The notes beneath the pieces were generated by a model. That model saw only the letters and a program-made list of their open reading frames with translations. It was not told where the DNA came from and ran no database searches. From NCBI GenBank assembly GCA_903813345.2, contig CAIIXF020000012.1, positions 5,125,318 to 5,189,317 on the forward strand: DNA of 64,000 nt. Reading direction: 5' to 3'. Source of the stretch: Owenia fusiformis (taxonomy: Eukaryota > Annelida > Polychaeta > Sabellida > Oweniidae). Shown here in pieces: positions 1 through 13,000 of the stretch; position 1 is the first letter of the stretch; the number at the start of each line of letters is the position of its first letter. The translations under genes and the position numbers were made by a program.

Positions 1-306
1 CTGCAAAATAGTTGCCCAACCTTGATGACAAGATATTGATATGAAATATCCAAACCTTAAAAAAGAAAAACTGCAATGGACTCGGTTTTTCCACAAAATT
101 CTTTACTTTAACGACACACATAATCAGACTACCAATCGATTGCCGATAATACATATCAACTTTTGAGTAGAAAATCTGAGTTGCAATATTATCCTATCGG
201 TATATATTCACAATATATTACATTTAGTGTATTTTCATTTGTAATATTTTCGATTGATATTATTGTAATGTTGTAATATCAGTATTTGTTCGACAATTGA
301 TGTGTA

Positions 307-936
307 CAGGGTGTCAAAAAACAATGGCACCCCCCCTCTACAGCAAAAAGTACTTCATGTTACATGGTGTGTCATATCTCATTTTAAAGACAATTTAATT
401 CTGGAGTTACCTGATAAAGTTCAGCTTAATATCATATAATTTTACAGATTTACAGCTGATTCTTAGTAGTTGGTATGATCACCAGTTGCTGCTCAAACAG
501 CACCTTATCTGGACGGATTTGATTTCAATGAAAATTCAGATAAAGGTGTAGCATCGCATAATCCTCTAAGCACTTTCCTCACATTCTTCAGAAATACATC
601 CTCACTTTATCCTTTTTCAAGAGGCTCTTTGTCCATCAGTTCCTATACCCTGTTTTTCAGAACTAAACCCATTTATTCAGTGCAGTTGAAATCTGGGCTA
701 ATTCTTTCACATTCCACTTTCTGAAGATTTGACCTTAAATAAGTAACACAGCAGCAAACAAAGCACCCAAGTAGCAAACTTAAAAACAATGTAGCTTGTT
801 TATTATAAAATTTTATTATCTGAAATTTGAGGAGTAACTCCAGAATTAAATAATCTTTCAAATGAGGTATGACACGTTATGTAACATTCAGGACTTTTTG
901 CTGTAGAGGGGGGTGCCGTTGTTTTTTGACACCCTG
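307..936. mobile_element. Mariner-type MITE with long terminal inverted repeats
   Basis: Ends CAGGGTGTCAAAAAACAATG and its complement are flanked by TA on both sides. The arms match over about 115 bp, including CTACAGCAAAAAGT. There is no transposase frame. TA duplication and the CAGGGTG start fit the Tc1/mariner superfamily. Confidence 0.75.
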
Positions 937-1423
937 TACAATATTGTATTCCTAAATAGTGTATTTTTGACTTTTTGCTCTGTCATTGTCACGTCAACTC
1001 TTGATTTGTGTTTGTTCATTTACAACAACCTTCGATCTCCTGAGAGAAAATTATTAAGTCGATACTTTTTATGCTTAAATATCACAAACATAATTTGCCA
1101 AAGGGTCAAGGTCACTTAGTAGTAAATGGTAAAGATTTAATACTCAAATCAAAATTCTCTCAATTAAAATATTCTCAGCAAAAATAAAAGCTTTCATAAA
1201 ATATCATCACGAATGGTACTGGACCTAGGACTGAACATTGTGGTACACCATGCAAAATGAGAGTAAGTTGACCAAATTATAACATAGTAATATCTTTTAT
1301 TAATTATTTTATAATCTCACTGTTTGTTTCATATCAGAATCATTTATGTGACAAATGTCAATTTCAGCTGATTAAAACATCAACACTACAATTGAATAAA
1401 TATTGACACTGGAATTTACGCTT
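937..1423. other. Intergenic, nothing recognised
   Basis: AT-rich sequence with only short chance frames. No homology or structure was recognised. Confidence 0.4.
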
Positions 1424-1560
1424 GTATGATTACTAAGTCTAAAGATTCACATCAAAAGTTACTGGTGTATGTTTACCACGTCTAAAGATTCACACCAAAT
1501 ATTACGGGTGTACATGTATGTTTACTTTGTCTAAAGATTCACACTAAAAATTACTCTGTT
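1424..1560. repeat. Three diverged tandem copies of a ~62-bp repeat
   Basis: The core GTCTAAAGATTCACA recurs three times at roughly 60-bp spacing, each followed by a variant of CAAAAGTTACTGGTGTA. Confidence 0.65.
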
Positions 1561-1750
1561 CACACCAAAAAAGTGCTCTGTACAAAAAAAATGAAACAAG
1601 ATAAACCACACAATTCTGCATAGATATCTCCATTAAAAATACAATAAAATTGGGAGATGGAATATCTGTTTTCTATAACAAATCAAAAATTGGGTAATCT
1701 AATCATTCACATGCTTCTTCATACGAAAATAATCTTCATAATAATGTATA

Positions 1751-2409
1751 CAAGGGCCAATCAAAAAAATTCTTACCGATGACTCTAGTTTTTATAATAA
1801 GCGGAGTTGGATGCTCAAACGTTAACATGAGACAGGACAGTTAGTTTGCTTGAAACTGTACGCATTTCATATAGATTGGTTTATTGGTAGTGATACGGAG
1901 TCAATACATATTTCCAATGACGAAGTTAGGTGAAGCAGCGTTGTATATAAAATATCTGCTGAGTTGTGGTTTTGGAAATTTACCGACATCGTTTACAACC
2001 TACTGTAACTCTTATACGAAGGCCTTTAATATGTGTTTTAGGATATGGTGGACAGATATAGGAAGTGCATTGCAACTGGGGCTGAATATTTTGAAGGAGA
2101 ATGACTATTAGCATTAAAAACTACTTAAACATATTACTACTACAGTCTGTTGACAGATGACACTACTTAGTGTTAGAAATTTCCAAAACTGCTGCTTAGT
2201 ATATTTTTTCTATAAAAAACGCTGCTCCACCTAACTTAATGATTGAAAATGTGTATTGACTCTGTGTCACTACCAATGAACCAACTTATATGAAACAAAA
2301 AAATGTTTAAAGCAAACTTATCACCCTGTGTCATGTAAACGTTTTAGCATCCAACTTCTCTTATTATAAAATCTAAACCCAACGATAAGAAACTTTTTGA
2401 TCGGCCTTG
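1751..2409. mobile_element. Mariner-type MITE, foldback arms
   Basis: Left end CAAGGGCCAATCAAAAAAAT and the complement of the right end CAAGGCCGATCAAAAAGTTT match, flanked by TA. The inverted similarity extends well inside (GAGTCAATACA, AAGTTAGGTG, TTTTGGAAATTT), so most of the 659 bp is a diverged palindrome. No transposase is present. Confidence 0.7.
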
Positions 2410-2411
2410 TA

Positions 2412-5400
2412 CAATCAACTATTTTCACATAGACCTGAGATCTGTAATCGCTTTCATTCATATCACATCCCAGGCTGTGGAATATTTTGAAATATAATAT
2501 AGTTATCAGGTTGGCAGTTTATAAACGTTCCCGTGATCAGAATTTCGAGTGCTCTGCAATTAGAAATCTTAATCTGCCTTAATAAATCGTTTTTGCCGCA
2601 GATAGGAAAACCAATAGGAAAACAGTTGTTATTCCCTTATATGGGTGACATTGGTACAGTGTCGTCCTTAAAATTGCACGATATATTTTATATTATGAGA
2701 TGTTTTAGGAGAAATATTTTGGAATTAGGTTAGATAAAATATTTTAAGTTTGGTATGAGTTTTCATGTTTTTCCAAACGTCACAGGTGAGAAAACATTTT
2801 TCATCGTTAAACTCCACAGGAAGATTAGTGTGGTACATTAATACTGACAGTAAAATACCTGCGGATGAGCTTTGAATATTCGTGATATTTTTATAAACAT
2901 CTAATTCGTAATGCACTCAGCAAAGCGCTATTTCACGTAACTGCATTCCATTATATAACCAATAACGAACTCAAGGTCACTAATAAATGGTTGTCATGGT
3001 GATGCCTGGACTCTACATATTAAAGTTGACACATTGCCAGCTTGATAATCAAAATATGTTCTTTAAGATGATTTTATAAAAAATATTTTGCAATGGGTGC
3101 AAAGAATATAGGCCTAAGATTCATACGATTTTGTTATGACCATTCCTTGAAGGTGTTGCTGTCCAATATTTGCACGGGATGCACAGCGTCGGGTGTTAAT
3201 TTTAGGAATTTTTTTCTTGAGTGAGCATGATAATGATTTCATATAATGATTGTTTAAAGGAATACATGTACGCGATTTTAAAATTTACGTAAAAAGGAAA
3301 AAAAATAAATCAAAAAGACAAGGGTCTCGACAAAATTCATGACTGGAGAATATTGTCAAGTGCATTTTGAAACGATGACCAAAGTCACCATTGCATACAA
3401 TATTATTGGTAAAAATCTCAGTAAAGCAATCAAAAAAGGTTGAAGCAGTGCTGTGGATGCTTTTTATTTGTGTTAAAATAATTAATGACGTACAACCAAA
3501 TCCATCATGAATTTTATAATTGAGCCATGGAAATCATCTCGCTTGTAAATCATTTTTTGCCACGAAATCAAATTCAGTTCGTTGATTCGCTAATTATGTC
3601 GAGGGGTGTGTCAGATCTGACCACTCATAGTGACTATCTATTCACGGGAGCAATGCTGATCCATATACCCATTGCCCCTTTTACATATAATGGCCATGAG
3701 ACGTCCATATTTCATTGTTTCTTTCAACATGTTCGGATTGTCGGGGATTTATACTTCATCGTCGAATTAACCAAAGTGTCATCACAATAATAGGAGAGTA
3801 TAAAGTAGGCTTTAAGACAACATTTTCCCATTGGATTCTCAATTTATGATCTTGTTTTTCAATCATTGACTTTCTAGAGAATTGCCGTCTCGTCCTTTAC
3901 AAGACACGCAGCGCAGAAAGCTTTTCCTAATTCCAATACGTCTTGGCATTATTACGTTAAAGCCACATCACGCAACTCGCTAATGGCAATTTAATCTTGT
4001 AAATTAAAATGGAAGGCTTCACCGACAACATATTGGCAAGGATGTTTTCCCCTTCAGATAACATTTCTTAATTAAGGGTTCTGAGAGCTTCTTAGTTTAG
4101 GGTATGGCATATGTTCAGTAAGTACTTGCCTGAGAGCAAAAAACTACAGCCTGTTGTTACTGTTCGGATTGACAAGAATTAAAGGGTTGTAGTACAGTTG
4201 AATGCATCACTGTTAATATGAAACAATCAAGGATGTACAGTGCATTTGTGTTACCTTGCTTTTGAAAATAAAATTCACATCGAATAGACGCCGTTTCGGC
4301 ACTGTCCAGACATTGAATTATAAAAATGGCACCGTTCTAGTATCAATCTCTTTCGGCGTCGTATTATCACTGAATTTAAATACTGATTCGACTTTGAGAC
4401 TCGACGTCGAGAAAACGGCGGGTTTGGTGTACTTTTGGTGAATTATTTGATCAAATTAGAATTTCGATTCAGCCTATTTCGAGAGACACCAGTACCTCCC
4501 GGAAGTGCCTACATTGCTCTCTCTCTGCGACAAAAGCCATGCTTCGTCTTTAACCTTTTATTTAAATCCACGATACAAGATATATCTTGATAAAGGGAGC
4601 ACTTGATATATGGTCCAGTGTGGCTTCTCCCCCTGGATCACCTGTATTACGAGACATATTGCATAACATAACATAAATATGCACTGGTGGAAAACAAGGT
4701 ATTTATTTGGTTTTAATTAACGAGATTGATCAGACATCTATAAATTATGAAGTACTGTAACACGAGATGAGCTCAGATTTACATACGATTATGAAGTTTC
4801 GTGTATAAACAGGTATTATTGCTTTTGTCTTTGGAGGCTAAAGATATATTAAAGTAAGTGTTAATTCTGACTTATCTGCTTATAATATGATTGTAATTGT
4901 GTCTCATAAGCCTTTGGAGGCTGGCCGTATAATTACGGGTGACACTGTAATAAATAAATAAATAAATAATATAGAACTTGTCTGTATATTTGGCATTTTT
5001 GCATTTTGAGTATTTGCGGGGAAGGGTATCCACTAGAGATAGGTGATCACGAGGGAGAGGGTAAATTATACAGAAGTCAGTAGAGTATGTGTGATGAAAG
5101 GATGTCCACTAGAGATAGGTGATCACTAAACAGAGGTGTTCGTGACAGATGTTACTGTACATCGATAGAATTTAGATACAGGTATTACTGGAGGATGTTG
5201 TGTATAATTCTTTTCTTCATCCTAGAACTTATGGCCGCATGGCGGCACAGACCGCTGCAAAAGCAACTGCACTTCCTCATTTACTGTAACTCACTTACTA
5301 AACACTATTACTGGGTATCAGTTCCTCACACACATACATATAGATGACATCGGTTCACCCATTAGAAGTCAAATAATTACATCGCATGGACATGATTCGC

Positions 5401-6239
5401 ATAATCTCTAGGATGACAGCATTCCATATAACTGGCGAGCCAATAATTGATCTTACATACGTTTACCGACATCACCCATCAATATGATACCATGAACAGC
5501 CCTCTAAAAACAATTAGATTCACTGATTTTCCAATAACTTACTAAACGATTAAACAGTCACACCTTTTCAAAGAGGAGCAGCACCTTGTTTAGAAATCGT
5601 TGAATTCGCGTCAATCATGACAGTCACAAGGTGACGCGGTCGCAAGGGACGCCATTAGGAACTCTTAAAGGAAATTGGTTTTCTTATAGATGATAAGTTC
5701 CCTTTCGATGGATGTATTTTACGATGTCGATGCTGAATTACAAAACGACAAATCAAGATCGTAGCTATCTCTAAAAGTTAATTACAGAGTAACTCCTATA
5801 TTGCGTCATACAATCAATGCAAAATAAAACAACCGTATCATATTGTTCTGGATTATTTTCAGAAATTGCGATCTCGTCAAAAGTGAGCATTTTGGGAGGG
5901 ATTTGGCTATTGTACCTGGCTAGGAATAGCACTCTTCTAAAGTGTAATCATGTGTAGCCGACACTTTCCATTTATTCTCTCCCATTAATCCAGCGATTAA
6001 CCTCACAACGTCAGACGCAGGGCCTGTTAAGTTATATAAACACAATATTCTTAATTAAAAAGTATTACAAAATACTTGTTTAAACATTGCGAGTATATAG
6101 GAACAGGGAAGGGTCATAAAATCAGTAATCATTTTTTTTATTAATAGATTCAATGATAAAACATACCTTATTGAATCTCTAGTCATTTTGGACAATAGGT
6201 GGCAGAAATAATAACCTAGAATTAGTAAAATTGTGTCTC
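2412..6239. other. Intergenic region without recognised genes
   Basis: AT-rich sequence with short frames that lack splice context or homology. It contains a TAAA/AATA microsatellite at 4947-4970, preceded by a motif (ACGGGTGACACTGTAATAAA) that looks like the tail of a LINE or SINE. It also has a 28-bp direct repeat (CCACTAGAGATAGGTGATCAC) at about 5027 and 5104. Confidence 0.4.
4947..4970. repeat. (AATA)n microsatellite, possible LINE/SINE tail
   Basis: About six AATA units follow directly on GACACTGTAA. Such tails are common at 3' ends of CR1/L2-type LINEs and their SINEs, but no body was recognised upstream. Confidence 0.5.
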
Positions 6240-7085
6240 CTGTTACGCGGAATATGGCATATATTCATGGTTGCGCGGTATTTGTGATACGGTTGAATAT
6301 GCCATACTCACCTGCGGTATATTGCATATTACGCAGGTGAGTATGCGATATGCTGCAGTGAATATGCAATACATTGATTTCCGTGAATAACCGATACTCA
6401 CCTGCAGAATATGTCATACTCACTTGCGGAATATGCCATATACAGCAGGTGAATATGACATATTCCGCAGTCGAAAGCGTGATTCAGAAAGACTTGGTTT
6501 GATAAAACTACGCTGTGTTACGCGGTAAACACGATACAAAAATATGTCATATTCCGCAACGAATATGGCATATTCACTTGCGGTGTATGACAGATTCACC
6601 TGCGGTATATGGCATACATACTAACCAATGAGAACGCGATACGGAAGTACGCAATTGTCAATTACATCGATTGAACGAACAAGTAAAACGTTATAAATTA
6701 TTATAATGATTACTGAATCAACAGTACTGTGTATCGAATATATTAACTTAGCAGAAGTATCAGTCACCAATCTTGCGTAATAAACTTTCTCAATCAAACC
6801 AGGATTCATATATTAGTATTCGACGCACTGACTATATTCGTAATCCAGCGTAGTTTTACATTTAGAGTCGATTTTCGCAACCAATCAAATCAAGGCTTTC
6901 TGTATCACGTTTTCACCTGCGGTATATGTCATATTCACCTGCGGTATATGGGATATTCCGCAAGTGAGTATGACATATTCTGCAGGTGAGTATCGGGTAT
7001 TCACTGAAATCAATGTATCGCATATTCACTGCGGAATATCGCATACTCACCTGCGGAATATGCCATACACCGCAGGTTTGTAATT
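6240..7085. mobile_element. Foldback-type element made of CACCTGCGG-ATATG repeats
   Basis: Both ends (about 6290-6475 and 6908-7078) consist of many short copies of TCACCTGCGGAATATGCCAT in both orientations, and the two ends are inverted copies of each other. The centre shows further inverted similarity (AAAACTACGCTG with its complement; the GATACAGAAAG region). There is no coding capacity. Exact ends and target duplication were not resolved. Confidence 0.6.
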
Positions 7086-8431
7086 GCCATGCGCAAACAA
7101 GGAAAATGCTGACCACAATCATGGGCCATTTTTATAGAAAACAGAACAAGGTTAACTTCAATAAGACTAATAGAGGAACGTCAATCATACTTCCAGAAAT
7201 GCAATTATTGTACAAAGACAAAGTGAAAAATTAATAACCGATCGATCGATTCCATTTTCTTCTCTGTCGCTGGCCAATGGTGAATCCTAAAAAACGAGTA
7301 TCCTATTCTGTTTTATACGTTCAAGTAGTGGCATATCATTATTCACAAATTGCCTAGAAAACAAGGTAAATAGTAAATACGTCGATATGTTTTGTTTACA
7401 AGTCATGTTATTTCATAGACTGTACTCGTTAGACTTATTTATCAAGTAAAGTCGCCCAAGACAGATTTCTCCAATCTTGCACGATTATATCATGAATAGC
7501 AGAAATTGATAACAGCTAACCTGTCAACTAACCTTAGTCTTAATGATCGTAGTGTTTCATTGCAAAGTTGTTTTGGAACGCTAATTGGCTCAAGAACATG
7601 ACATATTTAGCTAGCCAGAATAAAAGCCGCATTATGTTATTTCTCTTCCGAATTTTTCAATGTAAGTTATGATAAGTTGTGATTCTGATAAATTGGAATT
7701 TCCTTTTCATGGAAGCATTTTGATACAATACAGGCCAAACGTGTAAATCTGACATCTCGAAATACTATATTTTTCTTGTAAAAGGACATTCCTATTTGCC
7801 TCTGGTTTGGAACATAATTTTTTTTAATTTTTTTTTATTTCAAAGAACATAATTAATCGTGTAATTCAAATATGAATACACCGTCACTGGTATTTAATGA
7901 GTTGGCCATACACAAGTGGGTTACACCGTCAGCCGTCAGCCAGCAGTTGAATTCTCGAATGCTACCATATATACTCCGATAGTCAATAAATAAGATTCAG
8001 AGTAGTTAATTGATCATATTAATTACCATTTGGTTGGTGAATACTCAAAGTTTGATACAAGTACCTAAAATCAGGAAAGCGAACGGAGATCAGTCTACAA
8101 ACCTCTTTTAGTATCATTAGACCTACTCCAGAACACATGTAATATATCACTTTTATCTCGATCCTTTGATTCTTAATACTTTCATCTTATAAGGTACAGA
8201 TTAATGCAGGGATGTTCCAAGTTTGTATTTGTATGCATGATATACACGGTAACCTCGTAATCCGAAAGTCAAATGATTGCTATGAGTCTGTCAAGAAGCT
8301 GATTACTGTGAATGTAACAATTCCTGATATTGGTAAACAGAGGACAGAGATAAAGCAAGCTCAAGAGGCTTCATTGCTGAAACACACGTCAGATTTAGCA
8401 ACTATAGGTGATGCAGCTTGACTTTACCAAG
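7086..8431. other. Intergenic, nothing recognised
   Basis: AT-rich, with a T-rich tract around 7819-7840. No supported gene or element. Confidence 0.35.
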
Positions 8432-8439
8432 AACGTCTA

Positions 8440-9083
8440 TCGGGAAAGACGTCTGTGAAGCTCCAAGTGTTCCAGGCTTCCCAAGTATTCCGACTCCTGC
8501 CGAAGTATTCTGAATTGACCCAAGTATTCTGGGTTTACTTATTTTAGCAAATACACTCGATACGGTGATTTTTCAATTTTTAATCCAATTTTAGATTTCT
8601 ACAGAGATGACTGTTGAAATTAAGTTAATCAATGCAAATCACTTATGATGTGACTGTCTCATGCACAAAAGGCTCCCATTTATTTATATAAACTGACAGG
8701 ACAACCATTGAGGAGTGTCAAATGTCCAGGTGTTCGACTTTTGCACCATTGAACACTCCTGAGCAATTGGATATTTGGACAGAATATATCGATATATGTA
8801 GACTGGGTCTCAGTTTCAGGAATACTAAGTATGTCTAATTTTTTTGACCTTTTGAAAAAATGGGTGCGTATTTCTAATAATTGGTCAATTTTTCGACATT
8901 TTCTGGCTCTCTTCCTTCATCCTGCGGCATTTTAAAGCAAATTTTGGCACCCTCTGTTGTGAATTTTAAGATATTATAAAATACGTGAAGTAGGAATATT
9001 TGGGTTGTCAGTACAGTTGGGCAAGAGTCAGAACACTTGGGTAGCCCAGAACAAATGGGCTTTCACAGACGTCCTTGACAGTA
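8440..9083. mobile_element. Inverted-repeat element with CCCAAGTATTC motifs
   Basis: The left part (GACGTCTGTGAAGCTCCAAG, then CCAAGTATTCNGAC twice) is matched in inverse at 9000-9075 (CTTTCACAGACGTC, AGAACACTTGGGTAG). Arms are about 95 bp. Target duplication is not clear. Confidence 0.5.
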
Positions 9084-9250
9084 CTAAGCAAGGCACGAGT
9101 AGAGCACAATTTTACTTATTTTTCTTGAAGATATTTCTAAAAGAGCCTAATTATCAAGAAAATAGGCATCAAATTTTCAAAATGCGGGTCCAAATGTTGG
9201 TTATAGAGGCCCAAAATTTATTTCCAAGAAAATATCTTTCGAAAGTGCCA

Positions 9251-9268
9251 CCCCCCCCCCCCCCCCCC
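9251..9268. repeat. Poly-C run of 18
   Basis: Eighteen consecutive C after GTGCCA; prone to length error in sequencing. Confidence 0.85.
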
Positions 9269-9579
9269 ATTTGTCAGCATTCAGATTCGCCCTAGAGTGC
9301 TTTGAGTATTATCCCCTGTGTTTGTAAATTACCTTTTTTCTCTTATAGCACGCGTTATAAAAAATATAGACATGTTTGCTCACTCTGTACTACTTTACTC
9401 AACAAACCCCCTCCCATATACGAGTAATCAGAGACACAAATTCAGTCAATCAAGTTAGACATAGATTCCAAAGTTATTATACGATAGAATTCACTGAGCT
9501 CATTTCTAATTTCCTGAAGAATATCGAATTAATTAGTTCTAAATTGTAAGGTCATGCCAACATGTTAATACGAAGAGTA

Positions 9580-9790
9580 GCCGATGATATTATTACCACC
9601 TTGCAGGGCCTGTTCTAGGGGTTTTAGTACTAGTTGAGAAGGCATTTAAATTTATATTGCCCTTTGAAATGACGTTATTGTACTATTATTACCTCCTTGC
9701 CGGACCTGTTGTAGGGTATAAGTGCTTGTGTTTCAGAAGGCATTCATTTTACTATATCGACCCTAAGCAATATGTGACGTCATAGTGGCG
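9580..9790. repeat. Two diverged ~105-bp direct repeats
   Basis: ATTATTACCNCCTTGC and GGCCTGTT or GGACCTGTT, followed by AGAAGGCATT, recur at about 9589 and 9685. Both end near a TGACGT motif. Confidence 0.5.
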
Positions 9791-9920
9791 GGCCATAGTG
9801 GAGGGCCAATAATGCATTAACGCCCGGGAATTTTCACCGGGAAATGAGATATCGTTCGATGCGTATACCTTTTGCTATTTCAGGCCTGGGCATTAACGGT
9901 CACTGTGGTAATAATACTTA

Positions 9921-10015
9921 TAACGTCATTTCTGCGGGCAAATTAGTGAAATATTGGACCTTGGGCCTTTGGCCCTTGTTCCAATATTTCACTTTATTGC
10001 CCGCAGAAACGACAT
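9921..10015. repeat. Short hairpin element
   Basis: Arms GTCATTTCTGCGGGCAAATT and its near-complement (about 36 bp each) surround a GGGCCTTTGGCCC loop. It is a compact MITE-like palindrome. Confidence 0.65.
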
Positions 10016-13000
10016 TATTGTACTATTATGCCTTTGAGAGTATGTCGTAGATGTACTTCTAGTTGCATTCTAATGATGCTCATTGATTTCTGCACTTTGT
10101 TATTTTCTATAAAACGCGATGTAGTTCTCCACTGAATGCCAGTATGCGTGACATCGAGAGGTCCGCATTTCACCAAGTACATCTTAATCGACTAGTCTAA
10201 TTGAGCATTTTTAAAAGCATGCAACCGCATCTTCAACAAACTGCTGAATGTAACATACATTTCAATTATTCACTCTACTCCATAAATATTGCAACTGGAA
10301 GTTCATTTTTGGATCACATGTTAGCATATCAATCTTAGGCGATTTTTTAAAAATCATCAAACTTGTCATGGATTTCCAAACTATGATATTAATGGAACGA
10401 AATAAAAAGCCAGACATAAACAGGCCGTAACACGCTGTCAATACTTCCGGTTTCCAAACACATGAAGGGGAGTTTATTTTCTTCTTTAGTTCTTTCATTT
10501 GGCATTCAGATGTGGATCAATTATACGTTTTATAACTCTTCTGGCCAACAGAGATTTAGCTACCTTTTCTTAGTTCGCACATTCAAGTTGAAATTCTCTG
10601 ACGGTATCAATTCTTTTCAAAAGCAACGTGACAATTTAATACCGTTGCTTTGAATATAGCAGAATATATATAAATCATATTATCGTAAACTCGATCATGG
10701 AAAGTTCAACAATTATTATTGATTCGCTTGCTCAAAATATATCAACAAAACTTTTCAAGAGTGGACGATCAAATATTAGGCAGGAACCTCGGAACCTTTG
10801 CAGTTGAAATTGCACAATTTACATTGTCAAGTCCAGATTTTCTCCCGATTTTTAGTGCTTACTCAGATTTGCTCTTAATTTGCTCTTATAATCTCCTGTT
10901 TTTTAGTTAGAAGTTCCTGATTTTTAACGAGACATCCCGAATATTCGTTAAGGACTCCTGATTTTGTAAATCCTGATTTCAGACCCAATTATTTTAATTA
11001 AGCAATCCATATTTCCTTCCGATTTTTCGAACCTCGGTTTTTCTCCTAACATGGAAACCCCGATTTTTTCAAGAAACTTCGATTTTCTCTCGATTTTTAT
11101 TTTTCCTCGATTATCACTTCAATTCTTTTTCACACAACCACGATTTTTCGCAAATTTTTGAAAAAGTATCCAGGTTTTTATTTATTTATTACTTGACACG
11201 TAATGGTATTTAATTCATATTCCGGGTAGGCAAGTCCTCATTTGACCTCGCAATCGGTCTACACAATAATTGTATAATGTACGGGTCAATTACAACTTCT
11301 AACGTACAGGTCATTTAAAACTTCTAGGTGCTTCCATTAATGTAATTGCATTGAACAAATGGCTCCATTAGTAGACAGTGTCACAACAACAGCGTAACTC
11401 TATTCATCTATGTATTAGGTAAAAAAAACTATACAGTGACTGGGGGTGGGGGATTTAAATCTTCCTGGGCCTGTGTCTCTATGATAAGAGAAGATTGAAT
11501 GTAATGGCCAATTTGTGTAGTTTTCTGCAATCTGATTGCCCCATATGTCAACGACTTTTAAAAGCAATTTAACAAAATGTAATTTCCAACTTCAAAGTTA
11601 TGATACTCGCTTCACTCTATTTAGTGAGAGATGTGTCGAAAAAACGTGAGGAGAAAAAGTAAATACACGATTGTAGTTGGTTCAAGAGTTGCCATGTAAA
11701 TTATGGTGAATTCAAATCCTCTTGTTTTGTTCTTGGAGCTCTTGTTCCCGGGCTCTTGTTCGACCACTTTGTTGTTGATATCGTGGAATTAAAGGGAGAA
11801 AAGCTCTCTAGACACAAGTGTTAGAAGCTGTTTAAATGCCTGTATGTAAATAACCTATCCATCAAAGACCATCTTCGAGCTGTTATGATCTGGGTTAATC
11901 CCAACTAGATCATAAGAACCCACTTTGTTTACATAACAGGGAAAACATTATGTAAAGTTATACGCTAAACTTAAATGCCCTGGTATATGTAAGTAGCCAA
12001 GATGGCTGTATCATACCACATTAGACAGGCTTTGAGTATATTAGGTTATTTCATTTCCATATGTCATCTTTGATCAAACATACTTTCCACCATCGTTTAT
12101 CACAACAAGGTTAAATTGTGCAAACAACTTGTTCTGTAAACGATTAAGTGCGGATTTTATAATAAAGGTATAACATTTTCCTTCATGTGTTTACATGTAC
12201 CTCCATACAGTAAAATTGTGCAGTACAAATGCATCTTTGAATTAACTAATTGCAATAAGTATTTTTAATGTTCCTTTGGGAAAGGTTTCAAATTCGTTTA
12301 GTATGTTTCTTGTCTACATACAAGTAAAAAAGTTATGGTTATAATCCAGTATAAGGCTCGGTGAATTCTGGATGAATTAATCACGAATGTCTTGTATCAA
12401 GACTTTCAATCGGTAATCCGAATTTAAAGGCCGTGATACAAGACCCGAGTGCATTAATTCATTGAGTCATTTTTTAAATACCGTGTTCTGATTGGCTAGA
12501 GTCGGATACATCATGGATAGCTTTGGGATTGTTGTATCTAGATACTATTTCAACTTGTAATTTCAAATGTTCTTTGACTATATGCATCAAATTTTTATAC
12601 TTATTTTGTTTTCGTCTCTATAGTCAATAAATGCATAATGCATACGTAGGGGACTAACTCCGTGGTCACATTTGCTCCGATTTTCAGTGTTTTGTTCAAA
12701 ATTCCATTCGGGCTTTTAGGAAAATTCTCATCTGCCGCGATCCGGGTAAATGTGACCACGGTTATGCAATGACAACAGCAACAGATGATTGGAAAGAATC
12801 TGGAGTTTCCATGAAAGATCATGGTGTCTCTTCAACAAATGGTAGTTTTAAACAAGAAGTCGAGATAGTATTTCGTTTAAAATCAGGAGTTTTTCGATGA
12901 AAACTAGGGATAGTATCTCGTTTATGTCGTGGTGACCATTTGCTCTGATGTTCAACACCGGCCTCCGGCTGATAAGTACTTTGCTCAAAACTGAATGCGA

